Source: Bacteroidia bacterium | Lineage (GTDB): Bacteria; Bacteroidota; Bacteroidia; JABEUT01 | Direction of reading: 5' to 3' | Assembly: GCA_013044305.1 (NCBI GenBank) | Contig: JABEUT010000245.1 | Span: 1-11,195 of the forward strand | DNA length: 11,195 nucleotides | The notes under the pieces: generated by a model | Database searches by the model: none | Told to the model about the DNA's origin: nothing | The model's input: only the letters and a program-made list of their open reading frames with translations | Shown here: piece after piece, positions 1 to 6,531 of the stretch | Position numbering within the stretch: position 1 is the first letter of the stretch | How the letters are laid out: the number at the start of each line of letters is the position of its first letter | Program-made: the position numbers and the translations under genes

Positions 1-60
1 GCCTTGATTATTAAATTTGGTAAAATTTATAGAAAAAAAATTAATAGTTGATTGGTTCCA

Positions 61-1374
61 TCAAAAGATAATATCATACAGCAGGTATAAATTAAGCACA
101 AGGATAACCACTGCGGCGGTCCAGGCAATAATTTTAAGGCGGAGGGTATTGACAAAGGAGCCCATTTTATGCTTATCTCCCGTAAACATTACCAGCGGAA
201 TTACTGCGAAGCTTAGCTGAATGGATAGAATAACCTGGCTAAGCACCAATAAACTTCCTGTACCTTTTTCGCCGTAGATAAGTGTTACGATAAATGCCGG
301 CACAATGGCGATAAGCCTTGTAATAAGCCTGCGTTGCCAGGGTTTCAGGCGTATGTTCAGGAAGCCTTCCATTACAATTTGCCCGGCGAGGGTGCCTGTC
401 AGCGTGGAGTTCTGTCCCGATGCGAGCAATGCTACGGCGAATAATGTTCCCGCAAGCGTGGTGCCGAGCAGGGGCGCCAGCAGGCTGTGCGCATCATAAA
501 TGTCTGCCACATCCTGATGACCGGTACCGTGAAAAGCCGCAGCAGACACTATAAGTATTGCCGCATTGATGAAGAAAGCGGCAAGCAGGGCGATGGAGCT
601 GTCAATGCCTGCAAATTTCACCGCCATCTTCTTACCCTCTTCGGTTCGCGGGTAATTGCGCGTTTGCACAATGGCCGAATGTAAGTAAAGGTTATGCGGC
701 ATAACCGTGGCGCCCAGTATTCCTATGGATATATAAAGCATGGATGGGTTGGTAACAAGATGCAGCGTAGGAAGCAGCCCTGCCAGCATTGGGAAAATAG
801 CCGGATGCGAGGCTGCAATTTCAAAGGCGAAACAGGAAATAATTATCAATATGAGAGAAGCTACCACCGCTTCAATAAAACGGAATCCCTTGTACTGGAA
901 AAAGAGTATCAGCAGCACATCGGCGGCTGTAATGGGAACGCCCCAGGTGAGCGGGAGACCGAACAACAGATTCAGCGCTATCGCCGAGCCTATAACCTCC
1001 GCCAGGTCGCAGGCGGCAATGGCTATTTCGCACATTACCCAGAGTACATAGCCGGTAAGCGGGGTGTAATGATCGCGGCACGCCTGGGCAAGGTCGCGTT
1101 CGGTGGCTATGCCAAGTTTCAGAGCCAGGTATTGCAGCAGTATGGCAAGCAGGTTGGAAATGAAGATGACCGAAAGCAGCGTATATCCGAATCTGGAACC
1201 GCCCGCTATATCGGTAGCCCAGTTACCCGGGTCCATGTATCCTACGGCTATCATCAGCCCCGGACCTGAAAAGGCAAACAGTTTTTTCAGGAAGCTTCCG
1301 GTTGCCGGCACTTTTACCGAGGCGAAGACTTCAGCGAGCGTATTTGTTTTATTTTCCCTTCTCCAGCCAGTCAT
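61..1374 (-). CDS. mntH: NRAMP-family divalent metal (Mn2+/Fe2+) transporter, MntH-like
   Basis: A 437-residue inner-membrane protein of usual length for bacterial NRAMP transporters, which import Mn2+ or Fe2+ by proton symport. Two family signatures are clear: DPGN in the first unwound helix (residues 48-51, in YMDPGNWATD) and MPHN in the sixth (225-228). The Asp, Asn and Met of these motifs bind the metal in characterised homologues. Other conserved blocks are CDLAEVIGSAIALNLLFGLP (about 122-141) and GQNSTLTGTLAGQIVMEGF (about 320-338). About eleven hydrophobic segments can be drawn. The ATG at 1372-1374 leaves a short polar N-terminus before the first helix and is the natural start. The gene stands alone, divergent from the PIN-CTERM cassette, with a good Bacteroidota-type promoter about 80 bp upstream. 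No clear MntR or Fur box was found. Metal preference cannot be read from sequence alone; the Met in MPHN fits Mn/Fe rather than Mg. Confidence 0.95.
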   Translation of the reverse strand: MTGWRRENKTNTLAEVFASVKVPATGSFLKKLFAFSGPGLMIAVGYMDPGNWATDIAGGSRFGYTLLSVIFISNLLAILLQYLALKLGIATERDLAQACRDHYTPLTGYVLWVMCEIAIAACDLAEVIGSAIALNLLFGLPLTWGVPITAADVLLILFFQYKGFRFIEAVVASLILIIISCFAFEIAASHPAIFPMLAGLLPTLHLVTNPSMLYISIGILGATVMPHNLYLHSAIVQTRNYPRTEEGKKMAVKFAGIDSSIALLAAFFINAAILIVSAAAFHGTGHQDVADIYDAHSLLAPLLGTTLAGTLFAVALLASGQNSTLTGTLAGQIVMEGFLNIRLKPWQRRLITRLIAIVPAFIVTLIYGEKGTGSLLVLSQVILSIQLSFAVIPLVMFTGDKHKMGSFVNTLRLKIIAWTAAVVILVLNLYLLYDIIF

Positions 1375-1375
1375 A

Positions 1376-1438
1376 AGTCGTAGGTCGACAGTCGAAATTC
1401 GTCAGTCATTTTTTATCAACAATCATCATTCAACATTT
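1376..1438. repeat. Degenerate 7-nt-period array in the mntH 5' leader
   Basis: From 1376 the bases fall into successive heptamers that resemble one another: AGTCGTA, then GGTCGAC, then AGTCGAA, each sharing the core GTCG. Past about 1410 the period continues with a different core (AACAATC, ATCATTC). The array lies between the mntH promoter and the mntH start codon and runs right up to the ATG on the minus strand. The units are too diverged to call a clean tandem repeat. A similar 7-nt array precedes feoA. Confidence 0.5.
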
Positions 1439-1455
1439 TTCATGTTAAAGCAGTG

Positions 1456-1486
1456 CAAACTTACTAAAATGATTATACATGCCGAA
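1456..1486 (-). promoter_or_regulatory. Predicted Bacteroidota-type promoter of mntH
   Basis: Read on the minus strand, 1463-1456 is TAAGTTTG, an exact match to the -7 consensus TAnnTTTG. A -33-like TTCG (one mismatch to TTTG) lies at 1486-1483, with a 19-nt spacer, as expected for the Bacteroidota primary sigma factor. Transcription would start near 1450, giving a leader of about 75 nt that contains the heptamer array. Confidence 0.55.
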
Positions 1487-1572
1487 TAATATTAATTAGG
1501 GAAGACTAAAAAAGATGTTGTTTTAACCCCTTTTCGCACCATGGCTGCCTGCCCTGTAAACGCATAGGATGA

Positions 1573-1612
1573 GAAACATTGTTTCAACCCGAAGCGCGCC
1601 CGTATTTGGGCG
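1573..1612. promoter_or_regulatory. Two short inverted repeats upstream of the PIN-CTERM gene
   Basis: GAAACA (1573-1578) and TGTTTC (1580-1585) form a perfect 6+6 palindrome with one central base. Close by, CGCCC (1597-1601) and GGGCG (1608-1612) can form a 5-bp stem with a 6-nt loop. Both lie 28-67 bp upstream of the predicted -7 box at 1640-1647. They could be an operator and a leader or terminator hairpin, but there is no T-tract and both are short enough to be chance. The remaining intergenic sequence shows no gene. Confidence 0.25.
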
Positions 1613-1639
1613 GTTATATGTGTTTCCGATTATTTTTAT

Positions 1640-1647
1640 TAACTTTG
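1640..1647 (+). promoter_or_regulatory. Predicted -7 element for the PIN-CTERM/Wzc/exosortase cassette
   Basis: TAACTTTG is an exact match to TAnnTTTG. The spacing puts the transcript start near 1652-1656, about 10-14 nt before the ATG at 1666, so the leader would be very short. The -33 region only offers a TTTC at 1623-1626 (spacer 13), so the upstream half is weak. Confidence 0.5.
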
Positions 1648-1665
1648 TAACCTAATATTAAAAAT

Positions 1666-1902
1666 ATGTCGGGTAAAAACATGATTGCTGCCAGAAGGAT
1701 ACTGGTATTTCTCGGAATACTTCTCACCGTTCCGTGCTTTTCGCAACCGGGCGGCCCCGGCGGCCCTCCATGCTGGCCTCCCCCGTGTGCGGTGCCCATT
1801 AACGGAGGTATTGTTTTTCTGCTGGCTGCCGGCGCGGTTTACGGCTTTTATATGCTCTACCGGATGCGCAAAAGGAACACAGCAGACGCCACCGGCAGGT
1901 AA
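1666..1902 (+). CDS. Short secreted protein with PID/PIN-CTERM-like sorting signal; putative exosortase substrate
   Basis: A 78-residue protein with the tripartite layout of exosortase substrates. Residues 1-26 look like a signal peptide (basic Arg10-Arg11, hydrophobic 12-22, likely cleavage after CFS). Residues 27-43 are rich in Gly and Pro and contain CWPPPC (36-41). Then come VPINGG (43-48), a hydrophobic helix (about 49-65) and a basic end (RMRKR, 66-70). From memory, Bacteroidota genomes hold many very short proteins of this form ending in PIDGG plus helix plus basic tail, called PID-CTERM; here Asp is replaced by Asn. The link to sorting is inferred from this layout and from the exosortase gene two genes downstream. 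The first ATG fits the predicted promoter; ATG 1681 is an alternative. The stop is 39 bp before the next gene, so the two are probably co-transcribed. The function of the mature peptide is unknown. Confidence 0.8.
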   Translation: MSGKNMIAARRILVFLGILLTVPCFSQPGGPGGPPCWPPPCAVPINGGIVFLLAAGAVYGFYMLYRMRKRNTADATGR

Positions 1903-1941
1903 GCCTTACCGGGTAGCGGGCATGGTTAACAGCTTTATTTG

Positions 1942-4308
1942 ATGGAAGGGCAGGCGCACAGCACAGGAGTTATTGATACCAACGATCTGAAATCTATTCT
2001 TAGGATAGTTTCCAAGAATTGGTGGATCATGGCTTCACTGGTGCTGGTATCTTTCCTGATAGGATACATATACGCATACAAGCTGCCCGATGTATTTCAG
2101 GCAAGCACCAAGTTGTTGCTCCAGACCAACGACAAATACAACAGCAGCAGCCTTATTACGAGCAATTCGGAGAGTTTCGGGTATCAGACCTATATTGATA
2201 ATACCAACGAAATAAATATTATTGAATCCTACGACCTGCTCAAAAAGGTAGTAGACAGAATTGATGTGAACGTCTCCTATTTCGTCCGCGGAAGGCTTCG
2301 CACCACAGAAAAATACAAGGAAAACCTCCCCTTCAAGGTGGATGTTTATGACCTCAATTCCAGTCTTTACGAATTACCCATAAGTTTTAAGATCATTGAT
2401 AAAACGCACTACGAGATAAGCTATAATGTAGGTAAGGAAGTAATTACAAGAAGAGGAACCTTTGGAAACGATCTGGTGAATACCGACATGAAGATAAAGA
2501 TAAGCAAGATAGGCGAATTGAACGACAGCTACATTTCCTCTCTGCAACTCATGGACTACTCCTTTCAGATACACAATCCTGCCAATCTTGTATATGAGTT
2601 CCGCGGCGCCCTTCAGGTAACCAACGCAGCCTACTCCAATGTGCTGGAGATAACCCTTAACGACATACTTCCGTTAAGAGCCATTACTTTTCTGGACACC
2701 CTTGCCAACCTGTACATACAGAACACCCTGCAAAACCAGTTCGATTTGAACACCAACACCTTGCGGTACATAGATACCGAACTGGCCGAGGTTACCACCA
2801 TACTGAACACCATTGAAGACACCATGCAGCGGTTTAAGGAGAACAAACACATCCTCGACCTTGACCGCGAAGGGCAGGAATATTTCAGTCAGTACTCCAA
2901 ATACGATGAAGAGAAAGCGAACGTAGAGGTGGAAATGGGTGCCCTGGACGATTTGGAAAAATACATCATACAAGGCAAAGATTCCACCTTCCTGCCCCCG
3001 TCGGTATATATGAGCAGCGACGATTTTTTAAGGCAGGGCGCCACCACACTGTATAACTACCAGATTTCAATAAACGGTGCGCTGAACAGCATGACAAAGA
3101 AAAACGAATCGATAGGCGACGTGAAGAAAAGCATAAAAAAGCTGAAAGAGAATCTGCTCACTTATATCGGTAACTCCCGCGCAGCCCTGCAAAGCCAGAT
3201 GGCCAACATAGACGTACAGCTCGGTAACTATATAACCAAAATAAAAACCCTCCCCGCCAAGCAACGCGGCCTAATGAACATACAGCGCAAGCAGACCATT
3301 AACGAAAGCCTTTACGAATTCCTGCTGCAGAAGCGCGCAACCACCATAATAGAGAGGGCTGCCATTATACCCAAGACCAAGGTGATTGAAACGGGGCGTA
3401 ATATAGGCGTGGTACTTCCTCACCGCGAAAAACTATACTATATATTCATGGCTGTGGGCGCCTTACTTGCGCTTATAATCATTTTTGTGAGGGTAACTTT
3501 TTACGACCGCGTGGAGAACCTGCAGGAGCTGAAACTGAAAACCAGCCTCCCCATACTGGGCGAAATACTGTCGGCGCCCTTAAGTTCAGAAATGTCCATT
3601 GCCGTGGAAGACAATCCCAAATCGCCGCTGACGGAATCGTTCCGCACGCTGCGCACCAACCTGCAATACATGGCGGTGGACAGTTCTTCAAAAGCAATAC
3701 TGTTTACCTCCAACGGACCGGGCGAAGGTAAAACATTCTGTTCCATCAACCTTGCCGCAATACTCGCCAAAGCCGGTAAAAAAGTGCTCCTGCTCGAATT
3801 TGATATGCACAAGCCCCGTATTTACAAAGCCCTGGGGCTTAAGGCAGAGAGGGGCATAAGCACCTTCATTATCGGAAAATCGGCTATTGATGAAGTAATA
3901 CAGCATACCATCATTCAGGGATTGGATGTAATGGTATGCGGACCTGTTCCGCCAAACTCCTCGGAGCTTGTACTGTCCGATAAAGTGAGCGATATATTGA
4001 GCTACGGAAGAAATAATTTCGACTTTGTAATTATAGACACCCCTCCGCTCGGCCTTATTTCCGACGCCTTCATACTTATGCGCATGGCCGACATAAGCCT
4101 GTTCGTTCTCAACACCAAGTTTGCTTACAAGGAGGCAATAAATTATGTGCAGGAAACGGTACAGATTAACAAAATAAAAAACTTCGGATTCGTGCTGAAC
4201 AATGTAAAACGTAAAAAGTCGAAGTACTACTACAACCGCTATAATTACGGTTATTATGGCGGCTACGGCTATGGAACCTATGGCGGCTACGGCGGCTACG
4301 GAGGCTGA
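1942..4308 (+). CDS. Wzc/GumC-like polysaccharide co-polymerase with C-terminal BY-kinase domain
   Basis: A 788-residue inner-membrane protein of the PCP-2a type, which sets chain length in Wzy-dependent capsule or exopolysaccharide export. It has an N-terminal Wzz-like region with TM1 (about 26-46), a long periplasmic part with coiled-coil-rich stretches (about 274-302 and 383-440), the Pro-rich PCP region (about 438-490), TM2 (about 497-517) and a cytoplasmic tyrosine autokinase. Kinase motifs are Walker A GPGEGKT (592-598), Walker A' LLLEFDMHKPR (616-626) and Walker B VIIDTPP (696-702). The tail 762-788 holds 12 Tyr among Gly residues and is the expected autophosphorylation cluster. Walker A' departs from the usual DxDxR: Glu619 and His623 replace Asp and Arg. 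ATG 1942 is chosen; a TTG one codon upstream is possible. No Wza, Wzy or glycosyltransferase lies beside it, so the polysaccharide it serves must be encoded elsewhere or the protein serves the sorting cassette. Confidence 0.9.
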   Translation: MEGQAHSTGVIDTNDLKSILRIVSKNWWIMASLVLVSFLIGYIYAYKLPDVFQASTKLLLQTNDKYNSSSLITSNSESFGYQTYIDNTNEINIIESYDLLKKVVDRIDVNVSYFVRGRLRTTEKYKENLPFKVDVYDLNSSLYELPISFKIIDKTHYEISYNVGKEVITRRGTFGNDLVNTDMKIKISKIGELNDSYISSLQLMDYSFQIHNPANLVYEFRGALQVTNAAYSNVLEITLNDILPLRAITFLDTLANLYIQNTLQNQFDLNTNTLRYIDTELAEVTTILNTIEDTMQRFKENKHILDLDREGQEYFSQYSKYDEEKANVEVEMGALDDLEKYIIQGKDSTFLPPSVYMSSDDFLRQGATTLYNYQISINGALNSMTKKNESIGDVKKSIKKLKENLLTYIGNSRAALQSQMANIDVQLGNYITKIKTLPAKQRGLMNIQRKQTINESLYEFLLQKRATTIIERAAIIPKTKVIETGRNIGVVLPHREKLYYIFMAVGALLALIIIFVRVTFYDRVENLQELKLKTSLPILGEILSAPLSSEMSIAVEDNPKSPLTESFRTLRTNLQYMAVDSSSKAILFTSNGPGEGKTFCSINLAAILAKAGKKVLLLEFDMHKPRIYKALGLKAERGISTFIIGKSAIDEVIQHTIIQGLDVMVCGPVPPNSSELVLSDKVSDILSYGRNNFDFVIIDTPPLGLISDAFILMRMADISLFVLNTKFAYKEAINYVQETVQINKIKNFGFVLNNVKRKKSKYYYNRYNYGYYGGYGYGTYGGYGGYGG
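4255..4305 (+). repeat. In-gene Gly-Gly-Tyr codon repeat
   Basis: The 3' end of the Wzc-like gene repeats a GGC-GGC-TAC unit (Gly-Gly-Tyr) with small variations such as TAT for TAC and GGA for GGC. The repeat encodes the Tyr/Gly tail. As units are 9 nt, slippage would add or remove tyrosines without a frameshift. Confidence 0.7.
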
Positions 4309-4418
4309 TGCCCGATATTGAAAAATAAAGCTTTCTCACCGGAATGCAGCATACCTAAAGCATAGTATATTGTTTTAGCCGGCGGCTTTAAAAAAACGGC
4401 ACACTAATATCCACTCCA

Positions 4419-4988
4419 TTGACGATTTCATCAATAATAGACCGATATAAAAGCAACCCCGCGTATGTCTTTCTCTTCCGCGCCCTTGCCCTGTATATTG
4501 GATGGTATGTGGTTTACGAAATATGGCTGCACCCTTCCGAAGTGCTCGATATATGGGTGGTACGTTCCACACTGGGTCTGGCGCTGGTCATTCTAAAGTT
4601 TCTCGGCTACCACGTTTTTACGGGCAGCGACCGGCTCATGGGCATTGACGGCACCAATGGATTGTGGATGGGCGACAACTGCAACTCCCTAGAGTTGTGC
4701 GCCCTTTTCGCCGGATTCATCATTGCTTTTCCCGGAGGCGCGTTAAAAAAGCTGTGGTTTATTCCCCTCGGCGTGGTTCTTATCTTTTACCTGAACGTGC
4801 TGCGGGTGGTTGCCTTAGCCGTAATTGAAAAGAACTTCTCCGTAAAACTTCTCAACTTCAACCATACCTACACCTTTACCATCCTCGTTTATGCCTTTAT
4901 CTTTGCACTCTGGTACTGGTGGATACGTTTGAACGGATTAAAAGCAGCCACACAAGAGGACAGCGGGGCGGATAATGACAAGAACTGA
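4419..4988 (+). CDS. Exosortase/archaeosortase-family membrane transpeptidase
   Basis: A 189-residue protein with about five membrane helices (roughly 15-35, 45-63, 89-106, 111-135, 151-170). The family's three active-site positions can be placed: Cys88 in GDNCNSLEL, Arg129 in NVLRVVALA, and His149 in NFNHTYTF, each at the membrane edge. Exosortases cut substrates at a short C-terminal motif, in most cases working with an exopolysaccharide locus, and probably join the product to a new partner. This fits the PIN-CTERM protein and Wzc homologue upstream. It is at the short end for the family, like other compact Bacteroidota members; I cannot assign a numbered Xrt class. The ORF has no in-frame ATG ahead of the first helix, so TTG 4419 is the best start (in-frame stop TAA at 4389). 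The 110 bp gap after the Wzc gene shows no terminator or exact promoter, so read-through is likely. It converges on glmM, 19 bp away. Confidence 0.88.
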   Translation: MTISSIIDRYKSNPAYVFLFRALALYIGWYVVYEIWLHPSEVLDIWVVRSTLGLALVILKFLGYHVFTGSDRLMGIDGTNGLWMGDNCNSLELCALFAGFIIAFPGGALKKLWFIPLGVVLIFYLNVLRVVALAVIEKNFSVKLLNFNHTYTFTILVYAFIFALWYWWIRLNGLKAATQEDSGADNDKN

Positions 4989-5007
4989 AATTGAACAGGC
5001 GCCGCCT

Positions 5008-6414
5008 TCAGGGTTTCATTTTTAGTTGCTCGCCTATGTCCTGCATTATTTTTTTTGCCAGATTATCGGCTGTGGTCTGGCTTCCGCTTTCGGCAATAAT
5101 GCGTATTACGGGTTCCGTATTTGATTTGCGCAGATGCGCCCACTCCTTGCCGAAGTTAATCTTAAGGCCGTCAATTGTGCTGCAGGGGTACTTTTTGTAT
5201 TTATCCTTAATGCCGGCAATTATTTTATCTAGGTTCAATTCGGGGGTCAGTTCAATTTTATTCTTCGAGATGAAATAATTGGGGTATGTGGCACGGAGCA
5301 TGGAGCAGCTTTTGCCGTATTTGGCAAGGTGTGTAAGGAACAGGGCTATGCCCAGCAAGGCATCGCGGCCATAATGCAGCTCGGGTAAAATAATTCCTCC
5401 GTTGCCTTCGCCGCCTATTACGGCATTGTGTTTTTTCATGGCTTCCACTACGTTTACTTCGCCCACAGCCGAGGCTGTATAGCTGCCGCCCGCCTTTTCC
5501 GTTACATCGCGCAAAGCCATGGTGGATGAGAGGTTGGAAACGGTATTGCCCTTTTTGTTTTTAAGTATATAATCGGCTACGGCTACGAGCGTGTATTCTT
5601 CGCCGAACATCTCGCCGTCTTCGCATACTATTGCCAGCCGGTCAACATCGGGGTCAACGGCAAAACCTACGTCCGCTTTGTTCCGCACAACAGTTTTCGA
5701 TAACTGCGCCAGGTTTTCGGGCAGCGGCTCCGCCTCATGTTGAAAGTTGCCTGTAGGCTCGCAGAACAAGGGAACCGTATCGGCTACGCCAAGCTGCTTG
5801 AGCAATAATGGAACCGCCAGGCCGCCCACCGAATTCACGGCATCAATCACCACCCTGAACTTTTTTGCCTTTATAGCTTTTACATCCACCCAGGGCAGGG
5901 CAAGAATCCTGTCTATATGGGTTTGCGTATATGTGTCGTCATGCCTGCATACGCCAAGCTCCATAACCGATGCAAAGGAAAAGTTTCCCTGCTCCGCCAG
6001 CCCCAGCACTTCTCTGCCTGCAGCTTCCGACAGAAACTCACCGGAGGAGTTCAGCAGTTTAAGTGCATTCCAGTTTTTCGGGTTATGGCTTGCCGTAATA
6101 ATAATTCCGCCGTTTGCTTTTTCCATGGTAACGGCTATTTCCACCGTGGGCGTGGCTGCTAGGCCAAGGTCAGTTACGTCAGCACCGCAAGCCATCAGGG
6201 TGCCTCTTACAATGTTCAGCACAAACTCACCCGACAGCCGTGAATCGCGGCCCACAACTACTTTCAGCTTCGACTTGGGCGAAGGTTTTGAATTCAAACG
6301 CACCCATTCGGCAAATGCAGCAGTGAATCGTACTATTTCAGGAGGCGTAAATGCTTCCCCTCCGTTTTTTCCTATTGTTCCTCTTATTCCGGAGATGGAT
6401 TTTATCAGCGGCAT
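5008..6414 (-). CDS. glmM: Phosphohexomutase, phosphoglucosamine/phosphomannomutase type
   Basis: A 468-residue cytoplasmic enzyme of the alpha-D-phosphohexomutase superfamily, of normal length. The four functional loops are present: the phosphoserine loop TASHNP with Ser109; the metal loop DPDVDR (254-259, Asp254, Asp256 and Asp258 bind Mg2+); the sugar loop GEGNGG (335-340); and the phosphate loop RKSNTEP (429-435). The likely reaction is GlcN-6-P to GlcN-1-P for UDP-GlcNAc, feeding peptidoglycan and envelope sugars. The sugar loop differs from the GEQSGH of typical bacterial GlmM and the GEMSGH of PMM/PGM, and is closer to archaeal phosphoglucosamine mutases. Phosphomannomutase activity is therefore possible. 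The start ATG (6414) is directly followed by the family N-terminus LIKSISGIRGT. It is convergent with the exosortase gene and divergent from the comA homologue. Confidence 0.9.
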   Translation of the reverse strand: MPLIKSISGIRGTIGKNGGEAFTPPEIVRFTAAFAEWVRLNSKPSPKSKLKVVVGRDSRLSGEFVLNIVRGTLMACGADVTDLGLAATPTVEIAVTMEKANGGIIITASHNPKNWNALKLLNSSGEFLSEAAGREVLGLAEQGNFSFASVMELGVCRHDDTYTQTHIDRILALPWVDVKAIKAKKFRVVIDAVNSVGGLAVPLLLKQLGVADTVPLFCEPTGNFQHEAEPLPENLAQLSKTVVRNKADVGFAVDPDVDRLAIVCEDGEMFGEEYTLVAVADYILKNKKGNTVSNLSSTMALRDVTEKAGGSYTASAVGEVNVVEAMKKHNAVIGGEGNGGIILPELHYGRDALLGIALFLTHLAKYGKSCSMLRATYPNYFISKNKIELTPELNLDKIIAGIKDKYKKYPCSTIDGLKINFGKEWAHLRKSNTEPVIRIIAESGSQTTADNLAKKIMQDIGEQLKMKP

Positions 6415-6452
6415 AATCTTGTCTGCTTTTTTTGAGTCGTTTTTCGGGGTTG

Positions 6453-6482
6453 CGAATTTAACGTTAATTATGAAATGCCAAA
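6453..6482 (-). promoter_or_regulatory. Predicted promoter of glmM
   Basis: On the minus strand a TTTG (6482-6479) is followed after 18 nt by TAAATTCG (6460-6453), one mismatch from TAnnTTTG. Transcription would start near 6448, about 35 nt ahead of the ATG. It lies back to back with the comA -7 element, so the two promoters share a region of about 50 bp. Confidence 0.4.
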
Positions 6483-6493
6483 GTCTAATTTAC

Positions 6494-6501
6494 TACCTTT
6501 G
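6494..6501 (+). promoter_or_regulatory. Predicted -7 element of the comA homologue
   Basis: TACCTTTG is an exact match to TAnnTTTG. Transcription would start near 6506-6510, downstream of the in-frame ATG at 6475. This is the main reason to take ATG 6532 as the real start. No good -33 TTTG was found at the right distance. Confidence 0.5.
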
Positions 6502-6531
6502 CTGCCTTTTAAATACCAAACATCGCCGCGT

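Noticed and set aside
694..1269. Plus-strand ORF of 191 codons opposite mntH
   Set aside because: It lies wholly inside the mntH gene on the other strand, and its translation is polar and without recognisable domains. It is a shadow of mntH.
1464..1500. Possible MntR/Fur-type operator in the AT-rich mntH promoter region
   Set aside because: No dyad long enough was found; AT-richness alone is not evidence.
4326..4390. TAAAGC repeated twice and an inverted GCTTTA followed by a run of A between the Wzc and exosortase genes
   Set aside because: The possible 6-bp stem would have a loop of about 23 nt and is followed by A, not T, so it is not a convincing terminator.
6475..6531. Upstream 19-codon extension of the comA homologue
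   Set aside because: The predicted TAnnTTTG box falls inside it and the added residues do not resemble the family N-terminus.
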